Positions 6,578 to 6,597 of a stretch of 6,597 nucleotides of DNA are shown here, piece after piece. The stretch is from positions 127,494-134,090 of the forward strand of contig FR899719.1 of assembly GCA_000437275.1 (NCBI GenBank), read 5' to 3'. This DNA comes from Clostridium sp. CAG:411 (lineage in GTDB: Bacteria > Bacillota > Clostridia > Lachnospirales > Lachnospiraceae). Below the pieces are notes generated by a model that was not told the DNA's origin, ran no database searches, and saw nothing but the letters and a program-made list of their open reading frames with translations. A program made the position numbers and the translations under genes. Every line of letters begins with the position of its first letter. Within the stretch, counting starts at the first letter, position 1.

Positions 6578-6597
6578 TTGAAACAAATAAGTAGAGG
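6578..6597 (+). CDS. Start of a third operon gene, partial, TTG start
   Basis: After AAGAGG, a TTG at 6578-6580 opens a frame reading (M)KQISR that stays open to the window edge, 15 bp after the Hsp70-like gene. The short gap, the ribosome binding site and the same TTG-AAA opening as the 1195-aa gene support a real start. Only six complete codons are visible, so the product cannot be named. Its neighbours make an Hsp70 family or J-domain protein a reasonable guess, but the sequence here does not show it. Confidence 0.45.

Noticed and set aside
5342..6586. Minus-strand open frames opposite the Hsp70-like gene (5342-5548 and 6389-6586)
   Set aside because: They are shadows of a coding frame that carries recognisable Hsp70 motifs, and no promoter or ribosome binding site supports them.

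Overview
The window is AT-rich, has strong AGGAGG-type ribosome binding sites and uses TTG starts. It looks like chromosomal DNA of a low-GC Firmicute. The long-protein / Hsp70-like-protein pair at 1659-6562 matches what I remember of the DUF5717 and DUF5716 families, which I associate with Lachnospiraceae (gut Clostridia). That taxonomic and family assignment is from memory; no search was run. I see no mobile element, CRISPR array, tRNA or rRNA.

Left half, minus strand: a perfect 21-bp inverted repeat (3-48) works as a probable bidirectional terminator. It lies behind a 75-aa protein of unknown function (80-307). Upstream of that is a complete CobD-like PLP enzyme (374-1483) that keeps the residues expected for L-threonine-O-3-phosphate decarboxylase. 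The small gene has its own good extended -10 promoter (362-390), partly inside the 3' end of cobD. A 175-bp divergent intergenic region (1484-1658) separates cobD from the plus-strand operon. Its best predicted promoters point towards each other, so the two leader transcripts would overlap.

Right half, plus strand: a three-gene or longer operon starts at a TTG codon (1659). The first gene encodes a 1195-aa soluble protein made of a duplicated beta-rich domain, long TPR-like helical stretches, a further beta-rich insert and an acidic C-terminal region. Its stop is 23 bp before a 430-aa protein (5270-6562). That protein follows the order of Hsp70/actin-fold ATPase motifs, but its phosphate-binding loops are degraded. 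A third gene appears to begin with TTG at 6578 and runs off the window.

Inference: the operon encodes an uncharacterised cytoplasmic assembly in which a pseudo-Hsp70/actin-fold subunit partners a giant helical-repeat scaffold. The cobD and 75-aa genes are probably unrelated neighbours. This pair is the most promising undescribed system in the window.
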